From NCBI GenBank assembly GCA_947396885.1, contig OX377202.1, forward strand, positions 63,522,643 to 63,586,642: 64,000 bases of DNA. The letters are read 5' to 3'. The notes under the pieces were generated by a model that saw only the letters and a list, made by a program, of their open reading frames with translations, was not told where the DNA came from and did no database searches. Both the position numbers and the translations under genes were made by a program. Source of the DNA: Heligmosomoides polygyrus polygyrus. Its lineage: Eukaryota > Nematoda > Chromadorea > Rhabditida > Heligmosomidae. Below, piece after piece: positions 23,997 to 35,700 of this stretch; the first letter of the stretch is position 1; each line of letters opens with the position of its first letter.

Positions 23997-24334
23997 AAGC
24001 GCACAAGCACAACGATGCTATGCGATCTGGATGTAGTCAACACCGCTCAGTTCCTGGTGAAACATTTCGGCGCTCGCTTAGCGAAAGTATGGCTGGGCCT
24101 AGATGAGTCCCAAGTGAGTGCCTCCGTTGCCACGCAAAACAACCGCGATAATCAAATGAATGCTCGCTGAGGGGATGCGCCAGCACCGGGTGATCCGGGA
24201 TTCCTGGCGATGTCCATCTTCAGCAGCCTTCTACGCACTTAAGCGAATGCGACAGCACTGTCGTTGTCGTCAGTCCGGGGCCGGATGTAAAGTTTTGCGG
24301 AAAACACGTCGGGACATTTCATCGACGACGATGA
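23997..24334 (+). CDS. Unrecognised two-exon candidate
   Basis: A frame flanked by GTTGCTTAG (acceptor, 23996) and CAA|GTGAGT (donor, 24113/24114) encodes 39 residues including VVNTAQFLVKHFGARLAKVW. A second segment starts after CATCTTCAG at 24224, keeps the same phase (0) and runs 36 codons (STVVVVSPGPDVKFCGKH) to a TGA at 24332-24334. The matched phases and good splice sites are the whole case. No domain or start exon is recognised; upstream exons, if any, would lie across the foldback element. Confidence 0.2.
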
Positions 24335-27300
24335 CTCGCCGCGCTTAATCACGGCGGCACCGCTCTACTTCTGACTCGACGTGGCTCTTGCTGTGGGCGC
24401 TTCTGATGACGATTGATCGACACACGACCGACGGTGTCTGACACTCTGTGCTGTCACCACAATAAATTCTCGAAAATCTATGAATTCGTTCTCGACGCCG
24501 GTCCGTCACCGCCAACTCCTCAAAAAGGTAATTTGGACGTATCCTGCAGGTTGACCGTCGACAGGAGTTTTGGCGGCTGTAGAAGGTAGTACTTATTTGA
24601 AGACTTTTCCTGCAAAAGTGCGAGAGGTTAGCGCCGGAGCACAGCTGAAAACCGCAAATTCAGAGCAGCATAGGCTGGAGCAGTGGATCCTAGAAGTACC
24701 CTAGAAGTACCAGAGTTCAACCTACCGTTCAAGCCCTCTAAAACCAAGGCAGACTCTCATCGGTTTTCAAAACGCCGCTAGGGAGCGTTTTCTGAGTGTG
24801 ACGCATGCTACTTTATCAAAATTGTGGGTATTTATGTTGCTCCAACTTTCCACGGGAGCGAGTCCCTTTATTTTGACGAAGTCCATTGTCTTAGTGAGCC
24901 TTTCCCTTGCTGATCAGTGAACTTGGTGCAGCTCTCAGAAGAACTGTAGCAGTTGTCCCGTAAATGCATCGAGAGTTTAGCTGTTTCTTCCTTCACAGCG
25001 AGACAACGCGATCTCTAGCCTAGTCAAGAAATCCTGATACGATTGCGATTACTAAATTTAGAGAAACTGGACGGAAAAAATGTTCGATGCTGTAGTAAGC
25101 AAAGGCGGTCAATTTCTCTACGCTACTAATCTCTATGCCATTTCAATGAAAACAAGATGTTTGTGTTCTTTCAAAGCCTCCCTTCAAAGTTGCCTTTTGC
25201 TTCCATAGCGTACTGCACTGTGCTTTGTTTTCTCGGAGCGTAAGTAAAGATAGCACAGAAATCGTTGTTTGTCTTCTGATCTTATCTGGTACCCTACCAG
25301 TTAGATATGTAGCTATCTTCTGAACCTGAGGAAGCTTTTCTTTGTCAGCTCTACTTTAAGGAAGGGCGATAAGGCATTACTACCGTTGCCGCTGCGAATT
25401 TCAAGAATCGCATGCATGTACTCCTCGATAACCAAGTACACCCGCCTCTCTCGACCATGTCTGCGTACTGCTTGGTGTCGCCAGAATAGACGTCGATCCC
25501 GTTTTTCTGGAGGACTGGGTGAATTGGGATCGATATCACAACGCCTGTTGAATAATGCCATGTAGGCGAAAAAACGGCGCTCTTGCTGCTCAGCGGCCTT
25601 ATTACGGGAGAATGATCCATACCCTTCGTACCACCGCGATTCCTCCATTCGGCCCGCCGCTATCCTGCAGGTTTAAGGAAGGGCGATAAGTCACTACTTC
25701 TCGCGCAATGGTCTGGCCTGTGTCAGGGAATGGGCAGGGAGCGGAGCAGTCAACCGCCAAGTGCCGAGACTTTGACCACGGTTAGTTCTGCTGGCTACTT
25801 CGAGGCTGAGTGGTGAATCCTCTAACGAGCGGCAGCGCCCGAGCCCAAGCGAGGAGAAGACGACTGAGGGAGACAGCCAAAGCTCCGCTTTGCGGTCTCG
25901 CGAAGTAACAAAGCAAATAGTGTACAGCTCTTCGATTCTCAGAACTTCGGAACTGTCAGTTGCTGCTCATCCTGCCAGATTCCTCGAGGCTCCTGGTTTT
26001 GTCTCGTTTACGCTCAGTGATGCTCGTGTTTTGTATAAAAGTAAAATGAACATAAATCTTGAATTTGCAGGCGCTCTCAGCGTTCTATAGAATTCGCAAC
26101 GGTTCAAGTGCATTGGAGATCAGCTGGTACATAGTGTCATCCGCTCTTACTCTTCGCCAAACCAGATGTTGTTTACCCGCTCCTCCCCGCTCCCCCTTAG
26201 AAACTGAACCTACTAATACGTTCGTGCTGTTCGTTCGTTCTTGGTTCAAGATTGCCGCAGCTTTGATAGAAGCGTTGCTGATGCGTTACTCGTCAGCCGG
26301 GTAGTGCCACAGCAGTTCCTACTATTGCAGCAGCCACATACCCACCACTAGTCAGGTTCAGGTCGAGTTGCGGAACTCGGCGTTAGGCCTCTGTTGTTGC
26401 GCTTTGCGAAGGCCTATCGCTACTGCATGATAAGCGATCCTTGCAGAGGAACGTTGTCTTGGACAACTTCCTCCCTTCCTTCGCCTTCGTTCCTTCCCAA
26501 TCTCGTATTCGTAAAGGGTTAGGCTCGCATTATTTCAAATGCAGCATTTCATTCTAATCTGTAATTCAGGAAATCGATTGCTGTAGACGGGTGCGGCCGA
26601 GAGAGGACGTAGACGTAATCAGAATGAGCTCCACCTTGTCCACGGCTTCTCCACACAAGTAGGATTGGTTTGTACGCGGCGTGAAGCTATCCTGTTATAG
26701 GAAGACAGCTTGTCAGCGCTACCATGAAGATGCCCTATGCAGAAGCAGAATCCAGAGGTCCAGTGCATCCTCACCTAAAGGCTGGTTGTTTGGCGTTCTG
26801 CTGCGGCCGCATGCGAGGACAGGGTATCTGCAAGGGGGCCGCTGCGGGCTGAAGCACCACCCGGGCGCATGGCATCACTTACGGGGACGACGAATGAAGT
26901 CGTCGGCTCAGTTCTATGGCAGCGATCAATAGAACCACTTTCCGTGAGGAGGTGTTGCTCTGACTCAGCGCATGCTAATCAGCTGCGGGTTTCTCGAGTT
27001 AAGTCATGTGGAGGGAGTCTGGAAGACCCGCAACTGAGGTCACCGTGGTAGACGACGTCCACGTAACATGCACGCCGCCGCGCCGTCTCTCCGATCCGCG
27101 GGTTTCAGCGTGCCCCGTCTCAATTTTCCAATTAGCATTGCTTAACGCGGAGCGGGTAGCACGGAATCCCCTCCACCGCTCACCCGGTGACCTGTTGAAG
27201 GCAGCCTCTCGCCTCCCAAGGCTTCTCACATAGGTAATGCCTTCTCCTGCACTCTCATCAAAACTGGGGAGCTTACGACCCGAATTTTTAGCAGTCGAAT

Positions 27301-27619
27301 GAATACGTCTTTCATGACTCAGCTTTTTCAATATCTGGTTTGTGGTGACGATATTTGCATTACTGTTTCTTTGCCCATGATTAGCTTAAGACATTCTGAG
27401 AGAATTCTGGAGGATTAACACGGCTACCCTAGATCTCTTGGCTTGTCTCAAGAGGCCAATTGGTCTCAAGCAGTCAAGTCTGAAGAGTCAGCAGAGCTTA
27501 GCGCGAAAATAAGTACAGTTACCTGATTAAGAACTCTTTCGTTCGAGATAAGCAGTCAAATTTCACTGTGGCTTAACACATGGCATTCTGCGATAAGTCA
27601 AACCGCACATGCATCTCTG
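24335..27619. other. No identifiable gene
   Basis: A 111-codon minus frame at 25313-25648 is open but unrecognised. A phrase AAGGAAGGGCGATAAG recurs at about 25359 and 25675, a short direct repeat flanking that frame. A TATA-like TGTATAAAAG lies at 26033. Nothing further can be supported. Confidence 0.35.
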
Positions 27620-28234
27620 GAGATCCTCTGTCTCACCTGTCTTCCCGTTCAGTGGCTCAAGCCCGCACCAGCAGCGTCTGTTCTCGCCTACCTGAGTGCT
27701 CCAATGGATCCTCCTCGCTCGAGGGGCGCGAAGAGCGTCATATCGGTCGTTCAGGGCTTTCACGAAGAAGTCCGACCAACGCGTTGGTGGGCGTCCTGGT
27801 GTTCCTTGACATCCCGCGGAAACCAGTCGATGACGGCTCTCGTCCAGCGGGTGTCTGCAAAGCGCATTACGTGGCCGGCCCACCTAATTTTCGACAACCT
27901 GGCCCACGCGACAGCGTCTCTGATCTTCGTACGTCGGCGAAACTCGGAACTCCGGAGGCCTTCTCTCACTTGCGTGAGTCGTGTCACTCCGAGCATCGTT
28001 CTCTCGATTCCACGCTGCGCGATGCTGATCGCGTGTTCATCCTGCCTTCGCATAGCCCAGGTCTCTGAGGCGAGGTGTTAGGGCAGGAAGAACAGTGGAG
28101 TCGAATAGGTGGGCACGGAGTCGGACGTTCTTCGTCTTCTTCGCGACTTCTCCGACGCTCTTAAAAGCTCTCATGCCGCTCGTTTCCTCCTGCTCAGTTC
28201 CGGCGCTAGGTCGGTGGCCATATTGACTTCGCGA
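27620..28234 (-). pseudogene. RTE-type retrotransposon, 3' fragment
   Basis: On the minus strand, shifting frames encode the C-terminal part of an RTE-clade reverse transcriptase: [79 protein letters not shown] and [20 protein letters not shown]. It aligns closely with 38875-39498 on the plus strand but lacks the catalytic RT core, so it is a severely 5'-truncated copy. The 3' tail reads GACAGGTGAGACAG, like the tail of the other copy. The frame breaks near 27835-27850 and 28075. Confidence 0.85.
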
Positions 28235-29203
28235 AAGAACAAAAATCCTGAACACTTCAAAAATTCACTATATTACATCAGCGGAAAGCCATTCTCTTGG
28301 ATAAAAGCACTGTCGGGTCTATTTTTCAAATTAATTTAAACTGAAAGGGTTATGGAAGGAAATGACAAAATATATAAATTTTTACCGCTTTTAAGCGCTC
28401 AAAAGCAGCTGATCTGAAGAAAGTCGGTGCTAACCACTATTACTATACCAAAGCCAGATAAGGATTCTACACAATGGAGAAAGCCCGCTTTTTCAATCTG
28501 TTTCCCAAAACAGTTACAGCCGCTCCTAGATTCAAAAAATCCAGTGCAGCAGGCGAAACAGGTGAGTTTGAGGGGAGAAATTAGGGCAGCCGTTCGAGTT
28601 CTAGGACCTGCTTCTTTATCACCGTCAAGAAATTCTACCACACCTAAAGTATTAGAGAAATAAATCTATTAGGTGAGCTTGCTGTCGGGAAAATGGGTAA
28701 TGGAAATTGAAGAAATCGTTTTCTGCATTTAATCGCAGAAAGCACCAAATGAAACAGTGTTTACTATCGACGAGGTCGCAATAAAACACTGAATCCAGAT
28801 TTGGTAAGAAATTTTGAGAAGAGTGAAGTCTCTTGCAACTTGTGAGTGGAGCAGGCGGGTCATTTGCCAAACGTATCCTGTGGGTGTAATTATCTCGGAA
28901 CATGGCGAGAAAACGCTGCAGTACGCAATATTTAGGTGAAAAGAGATACTCGACGAGATCACCCATTTAATTACCTCACCTTTGAAAAGGTCTTTGAAGG
29001 AGGATTCCGAATATGTTGTTTATTCTGAAATCAGGCACGAACTGTGAACTTAGAGGAAGGAGTCAACGGCGAGATAAAACAAAGCACTGCAACTAGGTCA
29101 AATTTGATAAATGTTAGTTAGATATCTGAAATCTACTCGACAGGCCGAACCCAGCGGTGTGCTCGGTTTCCCAAATTTCCTGCTCCCAAGGATTCCGACG
29201 CTG
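28235..29203. other. Gap with weak coding hints
   Basis: ACACAATGGAGAAAG at 28468 starts a 29-codon frame (EKARFFNLFPKTVTAAPRF) that ends at CAG|GTGAGT, and a further stretch near 28830-28930 reads YPVGVIISEHGEKTLQYA in one frame. The segments between have stops in all three frames, so no gene model can be built. They could be a decayed gene. Confidence 0.2.
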
Positions 29204-29247
29204 CGACGCTCGCGAGCGTCGGCGACACTCTAGAGCGTCGCCGACGC
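29204..29247. repeat. Two overlapping GC-rich palindromes
   Basis: 29204-29221 (CGACGCTCGCGAGCGTCG) is a perfect 18-bp palindrome. 29216-29247 is a 32-bp palindrome centred on TCTAGA with one mismatched pair. They share six bases, so two alternative cruciforms or hairpins compete. They lie about 230 bp upstream of the TATA box proposed for the PTB gene. Confidence 0.85.
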
Positions 29248-29477
29248 CAAATGCGACACTAGTTATGAGCGGTATTGTATACGCTTCCAAATGTAAAAAA
29301 AATTATCCGCAGCGAGATTTGCTGCTATTCTCCCTGAAGCAATTAGTATTCTTTTGCTGCAACAGCTCCTTAACTTCGCAATGTGTGCGGAGGTAGAAAA
29401 ATGAAAAATCTTATCTCGGAGCGAATCCCCAGGTCTGGCACCTAACTAGGCGGTGCAACGAAGAACTCCATTCCGGT

Positions 29478-29485
29478 TATATAAG
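29478..29485 (+). promoter_or_regulatory. Putative TATA box upstream of the PTB-like gene
   Basis: TATATAAG about 100 bases before the ATG at 29587. Position and orientation fit a core promoter for the plus-strand gene that follows, but no initiator or transcript evidence is available. Confidence 0.35.
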
Positions 29486-29586
29486 GAGAGCAACGAAGCT
29501 CCTGCCCTCAGTTATGCTAGAAGCCACTATTGTGCTTGTTTCACTTTCTTGGAATCCTGCGAAAAGTTTCCTTCCTACATACACAC

Positions 29587-29721
29587 ATGGCCCCTTCAGT
29601 AGGAAGGAGTCGTTGTGGGAAGCCTGCCTGTAAAATACATTGTGCACAAGTCCGTCCGCCTAATGAAAGCACTTACTGCAAAAGAACATCACTCTATCCC
29701 TCAAGTCTCAAACAGTTAAGA
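29587..29721 (+). CDS. Possible PTB exon 1
   Basis: A 45-codon frame from ATG to TTAAGA|GTAAGT, beginning [19 protein letters not shown]. Its phase (0) and the 117-bp intron to the next acceptor join it as ...LKQLR to RGPDELL, resembling the basic residue plus RG(S)DEL of other PTBs. The sequence itself is not conserved with anything I know, so the assignment rests on position, TATA box, start codon and splice signals. Confidence 0.35.
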
Positions 29722-32700
29722 GTAAGTCGAATTTCATCTCACCCTTTACGTCCCGTGTTCACCTCTTGGTTATCTTAGGCCGATTAGAGCAAATGACTTT
29801 CCCGTTTTCGCTCCCTTTCAGAAATGCTCATCTTTCAGAGAGGTCCTGACGAACTGCTTTCGTCGATACATGGAAACATCCTAGCATCAGTGATGACTGT
29901 CGATTCGGAACCGAAAAAGGTAAGCTGGTGTCCTCGGAGGGCACTCACAGAGCAGTTCCTCTTGCAGTTTTCCCACGAGTTAACTAGCACTCATTTGGCG
30001 CGATAGGGAAGATCACAAAGTTTTAAAGACATAAAAACACGACAGAAACAACAAACATAACAAGTGTTGACCGTCTTGTAAAAATTAAAGATCTTGAGCC
30101 ACTTTCCACTCTTCCAGCCAGAAAGCTCGATTTTCATGTCGTGTAGCTCTGTGGTTTAGATCTCGAAAACGTTATGGCGGAATTAAATGGAAAAGTGATT
30201 TCTACATTGGAAAGGAATTATCTAAAAAGTCAGCACTGAAGCACGAGCATAAGGCGCTTAAACTAGAAGTAGAGAACCTCAAAATGAGGGACAACCTTGA
30301 TCACCATCAGAATAGACGATCGTCCAAAGGAATAGACAAAGGATAGCCCTAGCGATTTTCCCGTAAGTTATTAGGTTGGAAAAAAAGTCTCTTCACAATT
30401 CGAAAAGTTTTTTGCCGTTCTCCTTGTAAACGCACTAGCCAATATTGATTGCTGATTTCGTAATCATACCACACTTGTTTACCGTGCGGACGCGGATACA
30501 GGTCAAGACCCTTCTTGTACTTCGTTATCCATTCAATCTTTCGGACTCGAGGCCAGATCTACCTCATGACCATTTTCGGCACGGCATTCTTCATGAATTC
30601 ATTAAAGGATCTGCACCACGTCAGGCAGCCGACCAAATTAACCATATATATATGGCTTGGGATCTACTACTCATCGCACCTATTATGAATGGTCTAGAAA
30701 GTTTTTAAAGGGAGATTATTCACTCGAAGACACGGCAAGGTCGGGGGGCCAGCTGAATTGGACGACACTGAAGTACTCCATCTTCTTCGTACCGATAGTG
30801 GGCAGGGGACATGTCAACTGGCAGAGAAGCTCGAAGTGTCTCATAGGATAGTAGGAATCCAGCTGATGGGTCTTGGCTTTGCATGGAAATTTGGAGCTTG
30901 GATTCCACATGCCCTGTCAGACACTCAGAAAGGTCAGCGGCTCTCCATCGCTACTTCTCTTCTGTCCAGACACAAGAGAAAACCGTTTCTGCCGCGGATT
31001 GTGACAGGCGATGAGTCTTGGGTTCTGTATGCCAACTTCCGAAGAAAAAGGCATTGGGTACAAAGAGAAGAGAACCCTTGCCCTGATCTCAAGCCAATGT
31101 TCACGAAAGGAACATTCTCTTGAGTGTTTGGTGGGATGTCAGAGGAGTGATTTGCTGGGAAACTCTCAGAAATGGAGAGACACTTACTGCTGCCACATAC
31201 TGTGGCCAACTCCACAAAGTCGTCGCAACTCTCCAAGAAAAGAGGCTGGAGAAGTCAAAGGTGACGATCCTGCATGACGATGCGAAACCACTTGTTGCAA
31301 GACTCACTAGAGAAATAATAAAGGAGCTGTGTTGGGAGGTAATGCCACATCCACCGTATAGCTCTGATCTCGCCCCTACTGATTGCTATCTCTTCCGTTC
31401 TCCCAAGCAGGAAATTGGAGAGAAATATTTTGAAATGGATGAAGACCTCAAAAATTAAATTCAGCAATAGTTCGACTTCAGAACTGCAGTCTTTTAAGCG
31501 AGAGGAATTGGAAAATCACCCAGTCTTTGGAGAAGTGTAGTGGAACAAATTAGAGTTTATATCAGTTGATTTGACTTTGTAGTTGTGGAGAAATAAATCT
31601 TTGAAAAAAATGAAAAGACTTTTTTTCCAACCTAATAGTACGAGGCTTGAGGTATGTAATTTATTCTCCACGCTCTGTCGCTCCTACAGGTACGGGGGCC
31701 AGACTTTTATTCTTAACGGGAAAAACGACTGACATTTTTTCTTCAAAAAAGAGGTGGATGATGGGCAATAGCAGGTTTGCAACCAACTCAGGGATGAGTG
31801 AGCTTCCTGGCAGCTTCGCGAAGCATTTCTGAGTCACTCTAGAAGGGTTGTTTTTTCGGTGTATCATCATCTGTTGCTGGCGAGGTTGCAGAATTAGATT
31901 AGCTGGGAATGTGTTGGTACGAATCTACGTTCAAAAATGAAAATCTGCTGAAAATGTGTTCTTCTCTGGCAAATAAAAATTATCGCTCACCTTTTCGGCT
32001 TCGCTATGTAATTGACATATTGTCAAGCTCATCCGTATAGGAGCGGTAGGAATTGCACTTGAAAGTTATATCTTATTCTCTATTGATAATATTTTTATTG
32101 ATTATACAATTTCTAAATTTACAAGCATGTCGCCTCCACTGCGTTAACTTCCCGTATTTCTTAGAGAACTTTCAGAGAGGAAATTTCACGGTGCACAGGA
32201 AGACGTCAAAAATAATTGAGCAATTAGATCTCTCACGGGCTGTTGCCCCACAAACTTCCTAATTCACAAGAAGATTTGCTCGTATGCCGAGATGAGGGCA
32301 TGTAACAGTTTTTCTTACTTGAAAAGCTTAATTCTGGACGAAGTTGGTATCAATGGAATAGGAGGAACCTATCAGAAAGTGAAAGGGTGCATCGATGGTG
32401 TGTTGAAACGGATGAGGCAGTACTTTTGGATATGTATCTCATCCATTTTATGTGTGTTTTACAGCTATGTAGTCCAAATCATTTTACTCTACCCTTCAAT
32501 GTAAGCATTCCCTCACCAAATGGAAGCCTAATGACTGAAAAGGAGTGTTGGAGAGTATATTTCGTTCTAATGTCGCAGCAGGCATGAAATTCCAGTTACA
32601 ACTTCTTTTCATGTAGGGAGCACAAAGGGTTGATCGGCTGTAATGAAAAGCTTTAAAAAACACTCCCTTCTTCCGTCAAATCTGTGGTAATCTGTAAGAG

Positions 32701-35700
32701 CGTCTCTTAGGTTCCTTTTCACTTGCTTGCTGAATGGTTCTGGTTTGCTACGTAAGGAATGAATCCACGTATGCTTGTGCGTAGGCTAGTGCGCCTTCAC
32801 TGTAGGCCTTTCTCCATCCAGGCTTTCACCTTAGCTCCCCGTATTCAACCAGAATCGAAGCTACTGCATTTTGTTGGGTGAAGCCTCGAAGTGTCTCCTC
32901 ATGTCGTCTTGTTTCCGTGTCATTGCCGTTTCCGTTTAGGCAAAACTTGACCCTACGGCCTTGTACTCGCAGTATATTAGTCAGATGAACGGTCTCACAA
33001 CGGCACAGTTGCTGGCTGGGCAACCACTTGCTCAGGTTCGTCGGTTTCGTGAAGTTCATGATTGGAGCACCAACTAAGTGACTGCCGAGGTTCGTTTAGA
33101 TAGCTGCTCCTACACACTGCACCGCTTCTTCCAGCACACCGCGCTCACGGGTCGTTCACATTCGGTAATTTTCCTCGTGTTTTCGTTGCTTCGTTCGTTT
33201 ACTTTAACTTGCATGAGGTTCTATCTAGCTGGTCGTTCATTTTGTGCTGAGAAATGGGGAGCTTCCGTAAATCTGAAATGCGTTCATTCCGTAGCAGACA
33301 GTGTTGTGTAGACCTCCACGCTAGTTTCCGAACCTAAGCCTCGTTTCATTATGTCAGTAAGGTGGTAGTGTTCGTCCTTTTTCGATTATAAGGGTAGAAA
33401 GGTAACAAAAGAGTGTTAACTGTTGAAGCTGCGAAGTTAAACTTTTTCGAATACGCGGTAATTGAATGTTAGCAGAAGTTTGATTGCAGCTGTTTCACCT
33501 TCTAAAGCATGTTTTTGCGCTGTTTCAAAAGGGGGGGGGGGGCTTCATGCATTTCATCACGGTGCAGTGCATGTCTCGAAGAGAAGAACATGTTTCGTTA
33601 TTTTTCAATGTTTCAACGTCTTCCAACGTGCTATACCACCTGCATCTGAGTAACCATAACCAGCTTCTGACAGGGAAAATGGTGTCTTTCTAGCGTTAGA
33701 CCCTACCTTATGCTTCCTCATTCAGAATGATTATGTGGGGAGAGCGCTAAGGAGCTCATTACTTCCGCACCAAAGAGTACATGGCTCTCCGTTTTTTGAT
33801 GTTGCTCCATTGTTCTTCAGCTGTTAAGCATCAGCGTTATGCTTGTTCTGAACCTGTCGGATTTGACAAAGTTGATGAAATATTTCTTGCTATAATATAC
33901 ATTGTAGGCCGATCCCTTCAGGGGAAACAACAGTTTCAAGAGTGCTCATTAGAAAAGCATAGGGTAGTAGTAGTTCTCGTGATAAAAGGTGAAACCTGAC
34001 ACCCTTTCCACGTTCTCTTTTTTGAAGAAAAAAAACGCTTTTTGAACATGCCTGTGAGGCCTCCGATGTTCTTTCTAGCAAAGTGATACCTTGCCTCGAT
34101 TCCGTAATACGTCAGCACTTCGGAGGTGTTCATTAGTCCAGTCGACACTTGCCGGAAAGAGTGGCTTTTTCGATGTCTTCCTTTCTGTTCTAAGCTGAAG
34201 TGTTCGTTTTGCAAACACCAGTTTGGCCTGGGGTAGCGGTACTGTTCCTTCTCCTTCTGCAGAAGCATCTGCCAGTCATATTGGGATCTCTGACGTTTTA
34301 GGAAAGTCGTTGCAAGGCTACGAACCTGCTGTGTCAATTTGAAGTACATTTTTACAAAATTCAGTGATGATTGTCAAAAGTGCATGAATGGTAACGCGGA
34401 AGCGATGCTTGGAAACCCACCATCACACCCATCACACCATATCTGCTTCCAACGCCGGTGCTTTGCCTATTGCTCTGACACTATAAAGAACTACTGCAAT
34501 GCTATACACAATACCTCTGTTCTTGGCTTGCTTGGCGTTAGCTGAACCCGACACACCAAAGTACGTGGAACAGTAAATGGGCGGAACTTAAGACTGAGAA
34601 CCTCTTCAAATCTCCGAAAGTGCCGTCTCTTTCCTCTAAAAAACACTGTTCGAGTATTACCTGGATAGGAAGGATATTTCGGCGCGTCCCAGAGAATTGG
34701 TCTTACTGTACAAGTGCAACATCCAGGGAGCGTGACAGAACCTTCCCTATTGAATCATTGCTGAAACAGGTCCTAGGCTCGACCTACTACCCGCATCTGT
34801 AATGCTGTCGAGAAGCTGTCCCTGCTCGAGACGAATTCTAATGAGGTTGTCATTTTAATGTAATTTCTTTTCTAATTTCAAGAACAATTTGTCTCTGCTA
34901 GAGCATAACGACGAGCTTCTTTACAAGCCGTAATGACGTAGCAAGTGGCGACGAGCTCGAACAATGGTCATTGTAGTACCGCGACAAGCGTAATTGCCTC
35001 TGCAGTCGTTCTCAAATTTAAGGTATGAAAAATCGTGAATTTGCTTGAGCAGCTCGTTAGCTGTGTGCTCTATTCCATCCTGGACCTCTACTCAGCCGTG
35101 AATTCATATCGCGCTTCTTCCTGCCTGGACATTCGTAGTGGGCTACTGCGCATTGAAAGTGGATTTCCCGTAGAAATCTAGTGCGTAGCGCATCTCAAAC
35201 AGACGATTATTATCGGCTTTTACCCTTTATCATTCATAAGTCCAGAGACACACAGGAAGGCATTGACATCTCATCTAACAATGAGGTAACTAAGGATTTG
35301 GCTGGGTTGTTGGCAAGCACGTTTATGGTGTAGCTTGCGCCGAGGACCATCAGACGCCATGGTAGCGTGGAACAACTGAGAAAGCTACACCATTCCAGTG
35401 CCTCGATAGAATGGCGCAGCTAAACATTTGATGATCGAGCTGCTTCAAGAAGCTGGAACAGGCCAAACGTCCTCATATTCGTCTACAGAAAGCGTGCTTC
35501 AGTGCTCGGCACAAATTTACTCTAAATTTAGAATCCCATCAGGACTTACTTACGACGACGCGCAGGATTCACCGAAATCCTTCAGTGAACCTTACGGTTT
35601 GGTTGCTCCGCTCTTACGGTTACTCCTGAGAAGTCGACGGTTTCCCATAAGCTTCGACATGGACACCAAGACTTGAATATCTCTCTCATTGCGTTCTCGA

